Under the pieces are notes generated by a model that worked only from the letters and a program-made list of their open reading frames with translations, ran no database searches and was not told the origin of the DNA. Positions 27,602 through 39,444 of a DNA stretch of 64,000 bases are shown piece by piece; positions within the stretch are counted from its first letter, which is position 1; each line of letters opens with the position of its first letter. The DNA is taken from NCBI RefSeq assembly GCF_000718635.1, contig NZ_JOBF01000030.1, positions 1-64,000 of the forward strand, in the 5' to 3' direction. This stretch comes from Streptomyces varsoviensis (lineage in GTDB: Bacteria > Actinomycetota > Actinomycetes > Streptomycetales > Streptomycetaceae). Position numbers and translations under genes: made by a program.

Positions 27602-28312
27602 TCAGGACGGCCGCGCCGCGCCCGGCTCCGCCGCGTGGTTCGACGCGCTGGTCGCGGCGCGGTCCAGCAGCCCCGTACGGGCCGCCAGCGCCGCCGCCTC
27701 CAGCCGGGACGTCACGCCCAGCTTCATCAGCACCCGCTGTACGTGCGTACGGGCCGTGCTCGGGGCGATGCCCATGCCCGCCGCGATCAGCCGGGTGTCC
27801 TCCCCCTCCGCCACCCGCATCAGCACCTCCACCTCGCGCGGCGTCAGCATGTGCAGCAGCCGCGCGCCCTCGTCGTCCGGCTGCGCCGCCGGATTGAGCA
27901 GCTCGGCGAAGGCGTTCTGCAGGAGCTGCGGTTCGATCGCGGACTCCCCGGCGCGCGCCTTCACCATGGCCCGCTCGACGCCCTCGATGCGCTCGTTGTG
28001 CCGTACGTAGCCGGACGCGCCGGCCGCGAAGGCCGCCGCGATGCCGTGCGGGCTCGGCACCGGACCGAGCACCACCACCGCGACCTGCGGCCGCTCGCGC
28101 TTGATCCGTACCACCGGCTCGAACACGCCCGGCTCGGCGGGCGTCGCCGTGCCCAGCAGACAGACCTCCGGCGCCCTGCTCACCACCAGCTCGGCCGCCC
28201 CGGCGCTCGGAGCCGCCGCGGCCAGCACCCTGTGCCCGCGCAATTTCAACGCCGAAGCGAGCGCCTCGGCCAGCAGACGGTGATCGTCGACCACCATGAG
28301 CCGCACGCCCAT
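27602..28312 (-). CDS. LuxR-type regulator with aspartate-less receiver
   Basis: 236 aa, ATG 28312. The receiver starts normally (LMVVDDHRLLAEALASAL), but strand 3, where the phospho-acceptor Asp should be, reads PEVCLLGTATPAEPG with Gly in its place. The conserved Lys near strand 5 is also lost (GASGYVRHNE). Classical phosphorylation is therefore not expected. The C-terminal LuxR HTH is intact (MLTPREVEVLMRVAEGEDTR, then APSTARTHVQRVLMKLGVTS). It may respond to a ligand or act constitutively. No kinase is adjacent. Confidence 0.9.
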   Translation of the reverse strand: MGVRLMVVDDHRLLAEALASALKLRGHRVLAAAAPSAGAAELVVSRAPEVCLLGTATPAEPGVFEPVVRIKRERPQVAVVVLGPVPSPHGIAAAFAAGASGYVRHNERIEGVERAMVKARAGESAIEPQLLQNAFAELLNPAAQPDDEGARLLHMLTPREVEVLMRVAEGEDTRLIAAGMGIAPSTARTHVQRVLMKLGVTSRLEAAALAARTGLLDRAATSASNHAAEPGAARPS

Positions 28313-28626
28313 GACCTACCCCCCTGTCCCCCCAAGAGACCTACGTACCGGCCCTTCCGGCCTTGTCAGGCTCCCTCCCCTGGTCGTTTGCGTACGTCTC
28401 CCTGAGCCCCTTGCCCCCGGAAGCTACACGCTCGCCCGCCATCGCGCGCCCCCTACCGGCGAGAAGTCCCCCGGAATGCCGAAATCCCGCCGCATCTCGC
28501 GTAGTTCGCGGTCGGAGTGGAACGTTCCAGCACGTCCGCGGCCCCGTCCGTACGGGCGTACGAGCGGGGCCGGGGCGCGGGCCGCCGGGCCGGGGCCGCG
28601 GGTGCGGCGGCCGGTCCGGCACGGGT
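28313..28626. other. 314-bp gap upstream of the aspartate-less regulator
   Basis: No supported gene. The right part carries a hairpin that could end transcription of the beta-propeller gene. The left part should contain the regulator promoter. No repeats seen. Confidence 0.5.
28540..28571 (-). terminator. Hairpin downstream of beta-propeller gene
   Basis: GGCCCCG (28540-28546) and CGGGGCC (28565-28571) enclose an inner CGTAC/GTACG pairing. It lies ~55 bp beyond the stop of the minus-strand gene. No T tract. Confidence 0.5.
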
Positions 28627-30417
28627 TCAACTGCCGCCGAAGATCAGCAGCGTGTACGTCTTGCCGCTGTGCGAGGAACGCGGCTTGTCGGCGTAGTGGT
28701 TGCCGAGGAAGAGCCGCCCCTGAGCGTACAGACCCTCCTGGTAGTCCGGCGAGAGCGCGTTCTCCGCCTCGTGCGTGGCCGCCGGGTTCCTCAGCAGCAC
28801 GTCCTTGCCGTACGTCGCGGGGTCGATGCGCACCACCGAGCCGCCCGACTGGTACGTCGGGAGCTGGTAGGCGATGACGTGGCCGTCCTCGCCCATCGAC
28901 AGGGGCAGCAGCAGGGAGCCGGGCGTGCCCTCCGCCTTGCCCTTGGACCGGCCGCTGGCCAGATCGAAGCCGACGACCTCGTTGACCTCGCCCGAGACGG
29001 TGGACTTGCCGCTCGTGTGCTCCTTGGTCGGCAGGTACAGGGTGTCCTTGGAGACCGCGAGCTTGACGCAGCCCTCGACGTTCGTCGCGTCGCACTTCGG
29101 CGTGTAGACGCCGCCCTGCGTCGAGATCTTGCTGCGCAGCCGGCCGGCCTTGGCGCTGTCGTCGACGGCCATGAAGTCGGAGACGCCGTTGCCCGCCGAG
29201 CCCGCCGCGTCGAGGCCGACGACCAGCGGGTCGGTGGAGGCGATGTGCGCCCAACTGATGCCGGAGGGCACCCGGAACGCCGACTTCACCGCGCCCGTCG
29301 CCGGGTTCAGCGTCTGGACCTCCAGGGACGGCCGGTTGTACGCGCCGCAGCGCCGCACCGCGACGAGCTTGTCGCCGCCCCCGTAACCGGCGTCCTTGCA
29401 GGAGTCGCCGCTCTTGGGCTTCCACAGCTCCTTGCCGCCGTCCAGGGACCAGGCGGCGCCGCCGGACGTGCCGCCCGCGGCGACGGTGCCGCCGCCGACG
29501 GTGACCTCGTCGAAGCGGATGTCCTCGTCGCCGAGCTTGGCGGTGTGCTGCCACAGCTTCTTGCCGGCGTTGAGGTCGATCGCGGCGACCTGGTCGCAGC
29601 TCGGGTACTTCTTCTCAGGGGTCGGCCGGGCGTTCTTGAAGAGCACCGCGGTCTTGCCGTCGGCCGTGGTCCGCTGGGACGCCCAGCAGATCTCCCCGTC
29701 GAGCGGGACCTCCCACTTGCGGCCGCCGGAGAGCCCGTACCCGACCAGCTTGTAGACGTCGGACTTGACGACGTACTTGTCGGTCGCCCAGAGGCCCTTG
29801 GTCGTGACGAGGTCGGGGACGCGCTCCTGCTCCTTGCCGAAGAGCAGCTTGCCGTCGACGGTCTCGGGCTTCGCCCCGCCGCCGCCGTCCTTCCCGTCCT
29901 TGTCCCGGTCGCCCTTCTCGTCGGACTTGGCCAGGCTCTTCCCGTCCTTCCCGCCGTCGTCCTTCGTGGCGAACCAGACGCCGCCGCCGATGGCGAGGGC
30001 GAGCACCACGACCGCGCTGACGATGACGGTCAGGCGCTGCTTGGACCTGCCGCCGCCGGGCGCTCCGCCGGGGAACCGCGCGGGCGGCGGCGGGTACGCG
30101 CCGTAGGGCTGCTGCCCGTACGGACCGGGCTGCCCCTGCCCTTGCTGCGGTCCGGGCCCCGTGCCGTACGGCTGGGTCGGAAAGTCCTGCGGCCCCGGCT
30201 GCGCCGGGTAGCCGTAACCGGGCGGCGGGGGCGGCGTACCAGGAGGCAGGGGCGGCGGAGGGGGCGGCGCCTGCGGATAGCCGTAGCCGGGCTGCCCCTG
30301 CGGTGGCTGCTGGGGCGGCTGCGGCGGCTGGGCGGGCGGATAGCCGTACGAGGGGTCCTGCGGCGGGCCGAAGCCGCCCTTCGGCGGCTCGTTCGGCGGT
30401 TGGGGCGGCTGGGACAT
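28627..30417 (-). CDS. Membrane-anchored PQQ-like beta-propeller protein
   Basis: 596 aa, ATG 30417 with AAGAGGAAC upstream. Residues 1-~120 are a cytoplasmic Pro/Gly/Gln/Tyr-rich tail (PPQDPSYGYPPAQPPQPPQQ and similar repeats). One helix (LTVIVSAVVVLALAIGGGVW) anchors it. A Lys/Asp-rich linker (DDGGKDGKSLAKSDEKGDRD) leads to an extracytoplasmic region of ~430 residues with repeated blades of the PQQ-like type, for example AAIDLNAGKKLWQHTAKLGD and GFDLASGRSKGKAEG. Such propellers bind proteins or glycans; the role is unknown. Confidence 0.85.
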   Translation of the reverse strand: MSQPPQPPNEPPKGGFGPPQDPSYGYPPAQPPQPPQQPPQGQPGYGYPQAPPPPPPLPPGTPPPPPGYGYPAQPGPQDFPTQPYGTGPGPQQGQGQPGPYGQQPYGAYPPPPARFPGGAPGGGRSKQRLTVIVSAVVVLALAIGGGVWFATKDDGGKDGKSLAKSDEKGDRDKDGKDGGGGAKPETVDGKLLFGKEQERVPDLVTTKGLWATDKYVVKSDVYKLVGYGLSGGRKWEVPLDGEICWASQRTTADGKTAVLFKNARPTPEKKYPSCDQVAAIDLNAGKKLWQHTAKLGDEDIRFDEVTVGGGTVAAGGTSGGAAWSLDGGKELWKPKSGDSCKDAGYGGGDKLVAVRRCGAYNRPSLEVQTLNPATGAVKSAFRVPSGISWAHIASTDPLVVGLDAAGSAGNGVSDFMAVDDSAKAGRLRSKISTQGGVYTPKCDATNVEGCVKLAVSKDTLYLPTKEHTSGKSTVSGEVNEVVGFDLASGRSKGKAEGTPGSLLLPLSMGEDGHVIAYQLPTYQSGGSVVRIDPATYGKDVLLRNPAATHEAENALSPDYQEGLYAQGRLFLGNHYADKPRSSHSGKTYTLLIFGGS

Positions 30418-30736
30418 CAGCGTTCCTCTTTACGCGGGCCCGCGGCGCCGATCCGTCTCCCCCGCACTCCCGGTGGCCGGATATCGACTGAATATCCACC
30501 GGGAAGGAGCGAACCGGGCGCGAAACCCGCCAGTCGATGACAGACGAGCGGACATTCTTTCTACCACCCGCCCCCGACACCCCACCGCCCAACAAAGCCC
30601 CCCACAACCACCTGAGACCACCCCGTGACAGACCCGTCCCCCCCACCTCGCCCCACAGCCCCACCGAACGTTTTGCGACAACGCGCCGGGGTGCATGGGC
30701 GGATCGCGCGGCGCCCGGAGGCTGCCCGGCCGCCCC
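30418..30736. other. 319-bp gap upstream of beta-propeller gene
   Basis: No supported gene. The plus strand is C/A-rich and Pro-Thr-like in translation. The minus strand should carry the beta-propeller promoter; no clear -10 stands out and no repeats were seen. Confidence 0.45.
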
Positions 30737-31486
30737 TCAGGACAACGCGCGCTCCAGCGTCGCCCGTTGCTCCGCGACCCATTCCCGGGCGGCCCGGATC
30801 TCCCGCGTCGCGCCCGCCGCGCGCAGCCGGACCATCGCGGGGTCACCGGCGGCCGCGCCCGCCTCGATGCCGCGCAGGCTCCTGTCCTGCCACCACCGGA
30901 CCGTGGCCACGAGTTCGCCGCGCGCCCGCCCGTCCAGGCCGTAGGCGTCTGCGATCAGCCGCATCCGGCGGGCCGCTTCGGCGACGTCCGGCGTCCGCGG
31001 GCCGAGGTCGAGGTACTGCCAGCAGACATGGGCGACGTCGTGGCTCCGCTCGCCGGGCGCGGCCAGGTCCCAGTCGAGGAAGGCGACCGGGCGCAGGACC
31101 CCGCCGACGGCGCGGTAGACGGTGTTCTTGGGGGCGAGGTCGTTGTGGCACACGACGGCACGGTCGCCGGCCAGGGCGGTACCCGCCGTCAGGTCGTGGA
31201 ATTCCCGGACGAGCCGGGCGACCCGCACCAGGCTCTCGTCGGCGTGCACGGCGGCGGGCTGCCGGGGCGCCGGCTCCCAGGCGACGTGGCCGTCGAGGTG
31301 GCCGAGGGTTTCCCGGCCCTCGTCGTCCACGCCGAGCCAGGGCGGGGCGCCCGTCCAGCCGCGCGCCTCCAGCAGCGTCAGCAGCTCCGCCACGAACGGC
31401 GTGTTCGCCGAGGCGGTGCGGCGTACGGTGTCGCCCACCCGCACCACCTCGCGCACGGCCCCGCCGGGCAGGGGCTCCTCGGTCAT
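30737..31486 (-). CDS. Aminoglycoside phosphotransferase-like kinase
   Basis: 249 aa, ATG 31486, 22 bp after the ABC-F stop, so likely the second gene of that unit. The APH/choline-kinase fold catalytic loop VVCHNDLAPKNTVYR (His-x-Asp, Asn) and metal-binding FLDWDLAAPGERSHDVAHV are intact. The N-lobe has VGDTVRRTASANTPFVAELL. It transfers phosphate from ATP to a small hydroxylated substrate. Whether it gives drug resistance is unknown; these genes are common in core Streptomyces DNA. Confidence 0.85.
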   Translation of the reverse strand: MTEEPLPGGAVREVVRVGDTVRRTASANTPFVAELLTLLEARGWTGAPPWLGVDDEGRETLGHLDGHVAWEPAPRQPAAVHADESLVRVARLVREFHDLTAGTALAGDRAVVCHNDLAPKNTVYRAVGGVLRPVAFLDWDLAAPGERSHDVAHVCWQYLDLGPRTPDVAEAARRMRLIADAYGLDGRARGELVATVRWWQDRSLRGIEAGAAAGDPAMVRLRAAGATREIRAAREWVAEQRATLERALS

Positions 31487-31508
31487 CCCGTTCGCGCCGC
31501 GCGGCCGG

Positions 31509-33311
<1,803 letters not shown>

Positions 33312-33414
33312 CTCACTCCCGCTGCTCGGATCGACCGGCTTCCCAGCGTAATCGCCCGCGGGGGCACCCCCCGACCCGCCTGGGGGCCGCTGCCCTTCAG
33401 GAGGGTCGCGGCCG

Positions 33415-34812
33415 TCAGCGGCGCGGCGTCCGCGCGGGACCGCCGGCCCTCTCGACCAGGAACCAGCCCGCGACGGCGGCGAGGACGGCCACCGGGGCGG
33501 AGACGCGGACGGCGACGAGCAGGGCGGTGCGGCCTTCCAGGAGGCCGCCGAAGCCGACCATGGACAGGCCGAGGACGCCGAAGAGGCAGAGGGTGACGCC
33601 GAGGGCGGCCAGGGGGCCGGAGGCCGGACCCGGGGCGGAGAGGCCGCGGGCGGCGGGCGGGCGTTCCACGCGCCGGAAGGCGGCGACGAGCAGCGCCGTG
33701 ACGGCGGCGGCGACCGCGAGCCGCGGGGGGACCTGGGCCCACCACGCGCCGCTCGCGGGTGCGGGCAGCGGTACGCGCAGGGCGATGAGGGCCCCGTACA
33801 CGCCGAGCATCGCGGTGAGGTGCCACAGGAACGCCGTCATCGCGACGCCGTTGGCGGCGATCACGCCGCGCCATACGCGGGGGCGGGCCAGCAGCCGCCC
33901 GGCCGGGCCGCGCAGCAGCTCGACGGCGCCGACGAGCCACAGGCCGTGGCAGAGCAGCGCCAGCGTCGGCGGGGCCATGTTGCTGATCTTCTCGCCGGGC
34001 ATGCCGACCATGGACAGCGGGTACGGGCCGGCGGCGACGAGGGCGACGGCGCCCGCGAGCCCGGTGAGGGCCAGCGCCGCCGGCACCCGCGGGCCGCGCG
34101 CCGCGAGGCGGCCGTCGGCGCGCAGGAAGCCGAGCTGGTGGACGGCGAGCCAGACGAAGGCGAAGTTCAGGAACTCCACATACGGCACGCCGAGGGCGAA
34201 GCGCAGGACGTCGACGGCGGCGGCCGCCGCGACGAGGGCGGCGAACGCGCCCCAGCCGTAGCGTTCGTTCAGGCGCAGCAGCGGCGGGGTGAAGGCGACC
34301 ATCGCGAGGTAGATGCCGATGAACCAGAGGGGCTGTGCGACGAGCCGGGCGGCGAGGCCGGTCAGCGAGCCGTCCGCGCCGAGGAGTTGGACGGCGAGCG
34401 CGCCCGCGCCCCAGACGCCGATGAAGACCATGGTGGGGCGGAGCAGCCGCTGGAGGCGGGCGCGCAGGAAGGCGGCGTAGAGGGAGCCGCCGGGTGCGGC
34501 GCGGCGGGCGAGGGAGCGGTAGGACAGGGCGTGCGAGAAGCCGCCGACGAAGAAGAAGACGGGCATGATCTGGAGCAGCCAGGTCAGCGGCTGGAGCCCG
34601 GGTTCGACGGCGAGCAGGTTGCCCACCTGGGCCGCGCCGTTGCCGTCGACGGTGACGGCGGCCATCAGCCAGTGGCCGAGGACGACCGTGCCGAGCGAGG
34701 CGACGCGGAGCAGGTCGATGTAGCGGTCGCGGCCGCTGGGCGTGGCCTCGGCGAGTGCGCGTACGCCCGTGCGGTCCGCGGCCGGTTCCCGTGGGGTCCT
34801 GCGGGTTCTCAT
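33415..34812 (-). CDS. Membrane acyltransferase (acyltransferase-3 family)
   Basis: 465 aa, ATG 34812; the ribosome-binding site is weak. The N-terminus has RDRYIDLLRVASLGTVVLGH with the conserved Arg and His, followed by MPVFFFVGGFSHALSYRSLA. About ten to eleven membrane helices follow. The family moves acyl groups onto sugars or antibiotics at the membrane. The substrate is unknown. It lies between ispE and the ABC-F gene, behind a palindrome-rich intergenic stretch. Confidence 0.85.
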   Translation of the reverse strand: MRTRRTPREPAADRTGVRALAEATPSGRDRYIDLLRVASLGTVVLGHWLMAAVTVDGNGAAQVGNLLAVEPGLQPLTWLLQIMPVFFFVGGFSHALSYRSLARRAAPGGSLYAAFLRARLQRLLRPTMVFIGVWGAGALAVQLLGADGSLTGLAARLVAQPLWFIGIYLAMVAFTPPLLRLNERYGWGAFAALVAAAAAVDVLRFALGVPYVEFLNFAFVWLAVHQLGFLRADGRLAARGPRVPAALALTGLAGAVALVAAGPYPLSMVGMPGEKISNMAPPTLALLCHGLWLVGAVELLRGPAGRLLARPRVWRGVIAANGVAMTAFLWHLTAMLGVYGALIALRVPLPAPASGAWWAQVPPRLAVAAAVTALLVAAFRRVERPPAARGLSAPGPASGPLAALGVTLCLFGVLGLSMVGFGGLLEGRTALLVAVRVSAPVAVLAAVAGWFLVERAGGPARTPRR

Positions 34813-34854
34813 ACGGGCACGATCGCCCGGCAGGGGGCCCGTACGGCACGGTGC

Positions 34855-34886
34855 GGGTACTCAAGTCGGCTGAGTACCCGTACTCA
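34855..34886. promoter_or_regulatory. Nested TGAGTACCC palindromes upstream of the acyltransferase
   Basis: GGGTACTCA (34855-34863) and TGAGTACCC (34871-34879) form a perfect 9-bp inverted repeat with a 7-nt spacer. A second palindrome, GAGTAC-CC-GTACTC (34872-34885), shares its right arm. It could be an operator for the acyltransferase or a terminator for ispE. Confidence 0.55.
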
Positions 34887-34908
34887 CCGCGGGGCCGAGG
34901 CCGGCGTC

Positions 34909-35865
34909 TCAGCCGGTGCGCAGCACGGTGGCGCCCGGCGCGGGGCCGGTGGCGACGCGCGCCGTGCGGCAGGTGCCGGAGGCCAGCAGGGCGTCGGCGA
35001 CCGTACGGGCCTCGGTGGCGTCCTTGGCCAGGAACGCGGTGGTCGGTCCGGAGCCGGAGACCAGTGCGGCCAGGGCGCCGGCGGCCGTGCCCGCGGCGAG
35101 GGTGGCGGCGAGGGAGGGGCGCAGCGAGACGGCGGCGGGCTGGAGGTCGTTGCTGACGGCCGCCGCCAGGGCGGCGGGGTCGCCGTCGCGGAGGGCGTCG
35201 AGGAGGGCCGGGGACGGGTCGGGGTCGGCGGGGAGGTCGGCGGTCGTGGCGCCCGTACCGGACGCTTCGCGGAGCCGGTCGCACTCGCCGTAGACGGCGG
35301 GCGTGGACAGGCCGCCGTCCGCGACGGCGAAGGCCCAGTGGAACGCGCCGCCGACGTCGAGGGGGGTGAGGAGTTCGCCGCGGCCGCGGCCGAGCGCGGC
35401 GCCGCCGAGCAGGCTGAAGGGCACGTCGCTGCCCAGCTCGGCGCAGATGCCGAGGAGTTCGGCCCGGTCCGCGCCCGTTCCCCACAGGGCGTCGCAGGCG
35501 GCGAGGGCGCCCGCGGCGTCCGCGCTGCCGCCGGCCATGCCGCCGGCGACGGGGATGTCCTTGGCGATGTGGATATGGACGTCGGGCTCGCGCCCGTGGC
35601 GCCGGGCGAGGGCGGTCGCGGCGCGGGCGGCCAGGTTGGTGGCGTCCAGGGGCACGTGGTGGGTGTCGGGGCCGGAGCAGGTGACGCGCAGGGCGTCGGC
35701 GGGCGTCACCGTGATCTCGTCGTAGAGGCCGACGGCGAGGAAGACGTTGGCGAGGCCGTGGAAGCCGTCGGGCCTGCGCCCGCCGACGGCGAGCTGCACG
35801 TTGACCTTGGCGGGGACGCGCACGGTGACGCCGGGGCCGGGGGCCGGGCGGGCGGGGGTGTTCAT
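34909..35865 (-). CDS. ispE: 4-diphosphocytidyl-2-C-methyl-D-erythritol kinase
   Basis: 318 aa from ATG 35865, overlapping the rsmA stop by 4 nt (ATGA). A GHMP kinase of the MEP isoprenoid pathway that phosphorylates CDP-methylerythritol. N-terminal [23 protein letters not shown] loop [19 protein letters not shown], and C-terminal [13 protein letters not shown] are visible. Translationally coupled to rsmA, as in other actinobacteria. Confidence 0.96.
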   Translation of the reverse strand: MNTPARPAPGPGVTVRVPAKVNVQLAVGGRRPDGFHGLANVFLAVGLYDEITVTPADALRVTCSGPDTHHVPLDATNLAARAATALARRHGREPDVHIHIAKDIPVAGGMAGGSADAAGALAACDALWGTGADRAELLGICAELGSDVPFSLLGGAALGRGRGELLTPLDVGGAFHWAFAVADGGLSTPAVYGECDRLREASGTGATTADLPADPDPSPALLDALRDGDPAALAAAVSNDLQPAAVSLRPSLAATLAAGTAAGALAALVSGSGPTTAFLAKDATEARTVADALLASGTCRTARVATGPAPGATVLRTG

Positions 35866-36848
35866 CGGTCGCCCTCCGGGTCGGCGTCGGCGGTGGTGTC
35901 GGCGGTGGCTGTGGCGGGTGCGGCGGGTGCGGCGTATGTGCGGCTGCCCGTCCAGGCGCCGTCCGAGCCGGTCGCCGCGGGCTTCTGTTCGGCGATGGCG
36001 ATGAACTCCTCGATGGTGAGGGATTCGCCGCGGGCCCGCGGGGAGACGCCCGCGGCGAGCAGGGCCGCCTCGGCGGCTGCGGCGGAGCCGGCCCAGCCGG
36101 CGAGGGCGGCGCGCAGCGTCTTGCGGCGCTGGGCGAAGGCGGCGTCGACGACGGCGAAGACATCGCGCTGGGCGGCGCCGGTCTCGCGCGGCTCGGGGTG
36201 GCGGACCAGGGAGACGAGGCCGGAGTCGACGTTGGGGGCGGGCCAGAAGACGTTGCGGCCGATGGCGCCGGCGCGCTTGACGTCGGCGTACCAGGCGGCT
36301 TTCACGGAGGGCACGCCGTACACCTTGGAGCCGGGCCGCGCGGCGAGCCGGTCGGCGACCTCGGCCTGGACCATGACGAGGGTCCGTTCGATGGTCGGGA
36401 ACGTGGCGAGCATGTGCAGCAGCACCGGCACGGCGACGTTGTAGGGGAGGTTGGCGACGAGCGCGGTCGGCGCGGGGCCGGGCAGTTCGGTGACGCGCAT
36501 GGCGTCGGAGTGGACGAGCTCGAAGCGGTCGGCGCGCTCGGGGAGGCGCGCCGCGACCGTGGTGGGGAGCGCCGCGGCCAGCACGTCGTCGATCTCGACG
36601 GCGGTGACCCGGTCGGCGGCCTCCAGCAGGGCCAGGGTCAGGGACCCGAGCCCGGGGCCGACCTCGACGACGACGTCGTCGGGGCGGACGCCGGCGGCCC
36701 GGACGATCCGGCGGACGGTGTTGGCGTCGATGACGAAGTTCTGGCCGCGCTGCTTCGTGGGGCGGACGCCCAGTTCGGCGGCGAGTCGGCGGATGTCGGC
36801 GGGGCCCAGGAGGGGGCCGGGATCGTCTGGGGTGGGGCTGGAGCTCAC
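35862..36848 (-). CDS. rsmA: 16S rRNA (adenine-1518,1519-N6)-dimethyltransferase
   Basis: 328 aa from GTG 36848, overlapping the rpfB stop by 4 nt. It dimethylates two adenines in helix 45 of 16S rRNA (KsgA). Visible motifs: [21 protein letters not shown] loop [17 protein letters not shown], catalytic [12 protein letters not shown], and [14 protein letters not shown] Thr/Ala-rich tail of ~45 residues extends beyond the family end. Confidence 0.96.
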   Translation of the reverse strand: MSSSPTPDDPGPLLGPADIRRLAAELGVRPTKQRGQNFVIDANTVRRIVRAAGVRPDDVVVEVGPGLGSLTLALLEAADRVTAVEIDDVLAAALPTTVAARLPERADRFELVHSDAMRVTELPGPAPTALVANLPYNVAVPVLLHMLATFPTIERTLVMVQAEVADRLAARPGSKVYGVPSVKAAWYADVKRAGAIGRNVFWPAPNVDSGLVSLVRHPEPRETGAAQRDVFAVVDAAFAQRRKTLRAALAGWAGSAAAAEAALLAAGVSPRARGESLTIEEFIAIAEQKPAATGSDGAWTGSRTYAAPAAPATATADTTADADPEGDR

Positions 36849-38338
36849 CCCTTGAGTTTACGGCCGCATACGGGCCAGGGACTCGCCCCCCGGCTGATGT
36901 AGAGCTTCTTGGCCCGGTAGGTCTGTTCGTCGGCGGGGGCGTCCTGCGGCCGTCCCTTGCCGCCGAGCGAGTGCCAGGTGCGGGTGTCGAACTGGTAGAG
37001 GCCGCCGTAGGTGCCGGAGGGGTCGACGGCGTCGGGCCGGCCGCCCGCCTCGCACTGGGCGAGGCCGCGCCAGTCGAGGCCATCGGCCCCGGCGACGCCT
37101 TTGGGCTGGGGTTTGGTGCCGACCCGCACGATCTGGGCGCGGGACGCCCGGAGGGTCTCCGTGCGGATCTTCCGCGGCTTCTGCCGGACGCCGTTGACGC
37201 TGCGCAGCTCGTAGGTGACGCGCCGGACGCCCTGCCGGCCGGGCTCCTCGACGGTCTCGGTGCCCTTGAAGAGCGTCGGGTCCTCGCGCCGCTCCGTGGC
37301 GAAGGGGATGGGCTCCTCGCGCGCCTCCTCGCCGCCGGTGATGCGCAGCACGGAGATGGTCTGGCCGTCGCGCGGGAAGCTGTCGGGGGGCACGGAGGTG
37401 GCGTCCTGGCCGCGCAGGGTGATGCCGGCCGCCTGGAGGGCCTCGCGGACGGTGGCCGCGTTGGTGACGACGGTGTGCTCGCGGCCGTCGGCCATGAAGG
37501 TGACGGTGCGCTCGGTGCGTACGGCCAGGTCGAGGCCGCCGCGGGCGATGGCGCGCGACCCGGCGACGGAGAGGTGGGCGCCCTCGGCGCGCACCCCGAG
37601 CTGGCGCAGCGCCCCGGCGACGGTGCGGGCGGTGGTCCAGACCCGGCGGCGCTCGCCGTCCACGTCGAGGCTCAGCGGCCGGCCGTAGCGGATGGTGATG
37701 TCGTCGCCGGTGACGAGCCCGTGGTCGCGGCCGGGCGCGACCTCGTCGTGGGCGCCGAGGGGCACGCCCTGCTCGGCGAGGAGTTCGTCGACGTCGTCGG
37801 CGAAGGTGTGCAGGGTGCGGGGCGCGCCGTCGACGTCGATCCGTACGGCCTTGTCGCTGGCGACGAAAGCGGAGGTGCCGCCGGCGAGGAAGGCGACGAC
37901 GAGGGCGCGGGGCACGAGGCGGAGCAGCCCCTGGGGGCGGTCGGCGGAGCGCTTGCGGCGGCGGGCGGCGCGGCGCTGGGCGGCCCGCCCGCCGCCGCCC
38001 GCGCCGGGGAGGGCGGGCCCCGGGTCGGCGGCGGGCGGCTCGTACGGGCCCGGGTGCGGGGCGGCGTACGGGTTGTCGTACGGGCCGGGGTGCGGCGCGG
38101 TCCACTGCGCGTACGGGTCCGGGTGCGGGGTTTCGTACGGGCCGGGGCCCTGGGGCTCGGGGGTCCCCGGGCCGCCGCCGGGTCCGGCGTGGCCGTGGGG
38201 CTCCTCGTGCCACTGCGGCCAGTGCTGTCCGTAGGCGGCCGCGCCCGCCGACTGCCGGGGCAGGTACGGCTCGGAGGGGCGGGCGGGGGGTTCGGCGCCG
38301 CGGTACGCGGCTCGGTGGCTGCCCTGTGCTTGACTCAC
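36845..38338 (-). CDS. rpfB: Resuscitation-promoting factor, RpfB type
   Basis: 497 aa from GTG 38338, with GGAG 6 bp upstream; GTG 38350 is an alternative. A ~120-residue cytoplasmic Pro/Gly/Tyr/His-rich tail ([18 protein letters not shown]) precedes a basic stretch and one membrane helix ([16 protein letters not shown]). Outside are three DUF348 domains ([20 protein letters not shown] begins the first), a G5 domain around [17 protein letters not shown], and the C-terminal Rpf transglycosylase-like domain (GLAQCEAGG with the catalytic Glu, [13 protein letters not shown]). It cleaves peptidoglycan to promote outgrowth. Confidence 0.95.
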   Translation of the reverse strand: MSQAQGSHRAAYRGAEPPARPSEPYLPRQSAGAAAYGQHWPQWHEEPHGHAGPGGGPGTPEPQGPGPYETPHPDPYAQWTAPHPGPYDNPYAAPHPGPYEPPAADPGPALPGAGGGGRAAQRRAARRRKRSADRPQGLLRLVPRALVVAFLAGGTSAFVASDKAVRIDVDGAPRTLHTFADDVDELLAEQGVPLGAHDEVAPGRDHGLVTGDDITIRYGRPLSLDVDGERRRVWTTARTVAGALRQLGVRAEGAHLSVAGSRAIARGGLDLAVRTERTVTFMADGREHTVVTNAATVREALQAAGITLRGQDATSVPPDSFPRDGQTISVLRITGGEEAREEPIPFATERREDPTLFKGTETVEEPGRQGVRRVTYELRSVNGVRQKPRKIRTETLRASRAQIVRVGTKPQPKGVAGADGLDWRGLAQCEAGGRPDAVDPSGTYGGLYQFDTRTWHSLGGKGRPQDAPADEQTYRAKKLYISRGASPWPVCGRKLKG

Positions 38339-38464
38339 GCGACGCTCCACTGGGTCCGACCGCTGGTCCGGCTCCCGGCCCGGCTCCAGTCCCGGCTCTG
38401 GCGGGGAATCTAGCGGAGCGCCGCGTCACTCACCAAAGTCGGCCGGTCACACAGTGTGGCGCGG

Positions 38465-39382
38465 TCACTGCGGGTAGCCGAAGGCGCGGGCGGTGTTCCG
38501 GGCCACGGCGGCGGCGAGGTCGCCCTCGTGCACGCCCTTGACGGCGGCCATGGCACGGAGCGTGACGGGGATGAGGTACGGGGCGTTCGGGCGGCCCCGG
38601 TAGGGCATGGGGGTCAGGAACGGCGCGTCCGTCTCGACGAGGATCAGCTCCTCGGGGGCGACGGCGAGGGCGTCGCGCAGTGGCTGCGCGTTCTTGAAGG
38701 TGACGTTCCCCGCGAAGGACATGTAGTACCCGGCCGCCGTGCAGACCTTGGCCATCTCGGCGTCGCCGGAGTAGCAGTGGAAGACGACGGTGTCGGGGGC
38801 GCCTTCCTCGTCGAGGACGCGCAGCACGTCGGCATGGGCCTCGCGGTCGTGGATGACGAGGGCCTTGCCGTGGCGCTTGGCGATGTCGATGTGGTGGCGG
38901 AAGGAACGTTCCTGGGCGGCCCTGCCCTCGGGCCCGGTGCGGAAGTGGTCGAGGCCGGTCTCGCCGACGCCGCGTACGTGCGGGAGGGCGGCGAGCCGGT
39001 CGATCTCGGCGAGGGCGGCGTCCAGGGCCGCGTCGCCGCCCGCCTCCCGGGCGCCCTGGCGGGACCAGCCGTCGGGGTCGCCGAGGACGATGCGGGGCGC
39101 CTCGTTGGGGTGCAGCGCCACGGTCGCGTGGACGTTCTCGTGGGCGGCGGCGGTCTCGGCGGCCCAGCGGGACCCGGCCAGGTCGCAGCCCACCTGGATC
39201 ACGGTCCGTACGCCGACGGACGCGGCCTTGGCCAGGGCCTCCTCGACGGTGCCCCGCTGCATGTCCAGATGGGTGTGCGAGTCGGCGACGGGCACGTCGA
39301 GGGGGGCCGGGAGCGGCGGCGGGACGTCCTGATCCTTGCGGTCGCCGCTCTGCTTGCCGTTCTTCGCTGGTGTTGCCGCCAT
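38465..39382 (-). CDS. tatD: TatD family metal-dependent hydrolase
   Basis: 305 aa, ATG 39382. A TIM-barrel with metal ligands VADSHTHLDM near the N-terminus, GVGETGLDHFR, LVIHDREAHADV and ETDAPFLTP. Family members are Mg2+-dependent DNases acting on DNA ends, or related hydrolases. A ~28-residue basic/Pro-rich extension precedes the barrel. It lies upstream of rpfB-rsmA-ispE on the same strand with a 126-bp gap. Confidence 0.94.
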   Translation of the reverse strand: MAATPAKNGKQSGDRKDQDVPPPLPAPLDVPVADSHTHLDMQRGTVEEALAKAASVGVRTVIQVGCDLAGSRWAAETAAAHENVHATVALHPNEAPRIVLGDPDGWSRQGAREAGGDAALDAALAEIDRLAALPHVRGVGETGLDHFRTGPEGRAAQERSFRHHIDIAKRHGKALVIHDREAHADVLRVLDEEGAPDTVVFHCYSGDAEMAKVCTAAGYYMSFAGNVTFKNAQPLRDALAVAPEELILVETDAPFLTPMPYRGRPNAPYLIPVTLRAMAAVKGVHEGDLAAAVARNTARAFGYPQ

Positions 39383-39444
39383 GATCGTAATTCTACGGTT
39401 CTACGATTCCGCCGCTCAGGCACCCGCGCCGGTCGCGGCTCGGC

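Noticed and set aside
38339..38464. Possible c-di-AMP riboswitch upstream of rpfB
   Set aside because: The gap to tatD is only 126 bp, too short for that riboswitch class, and no matching core was seen.
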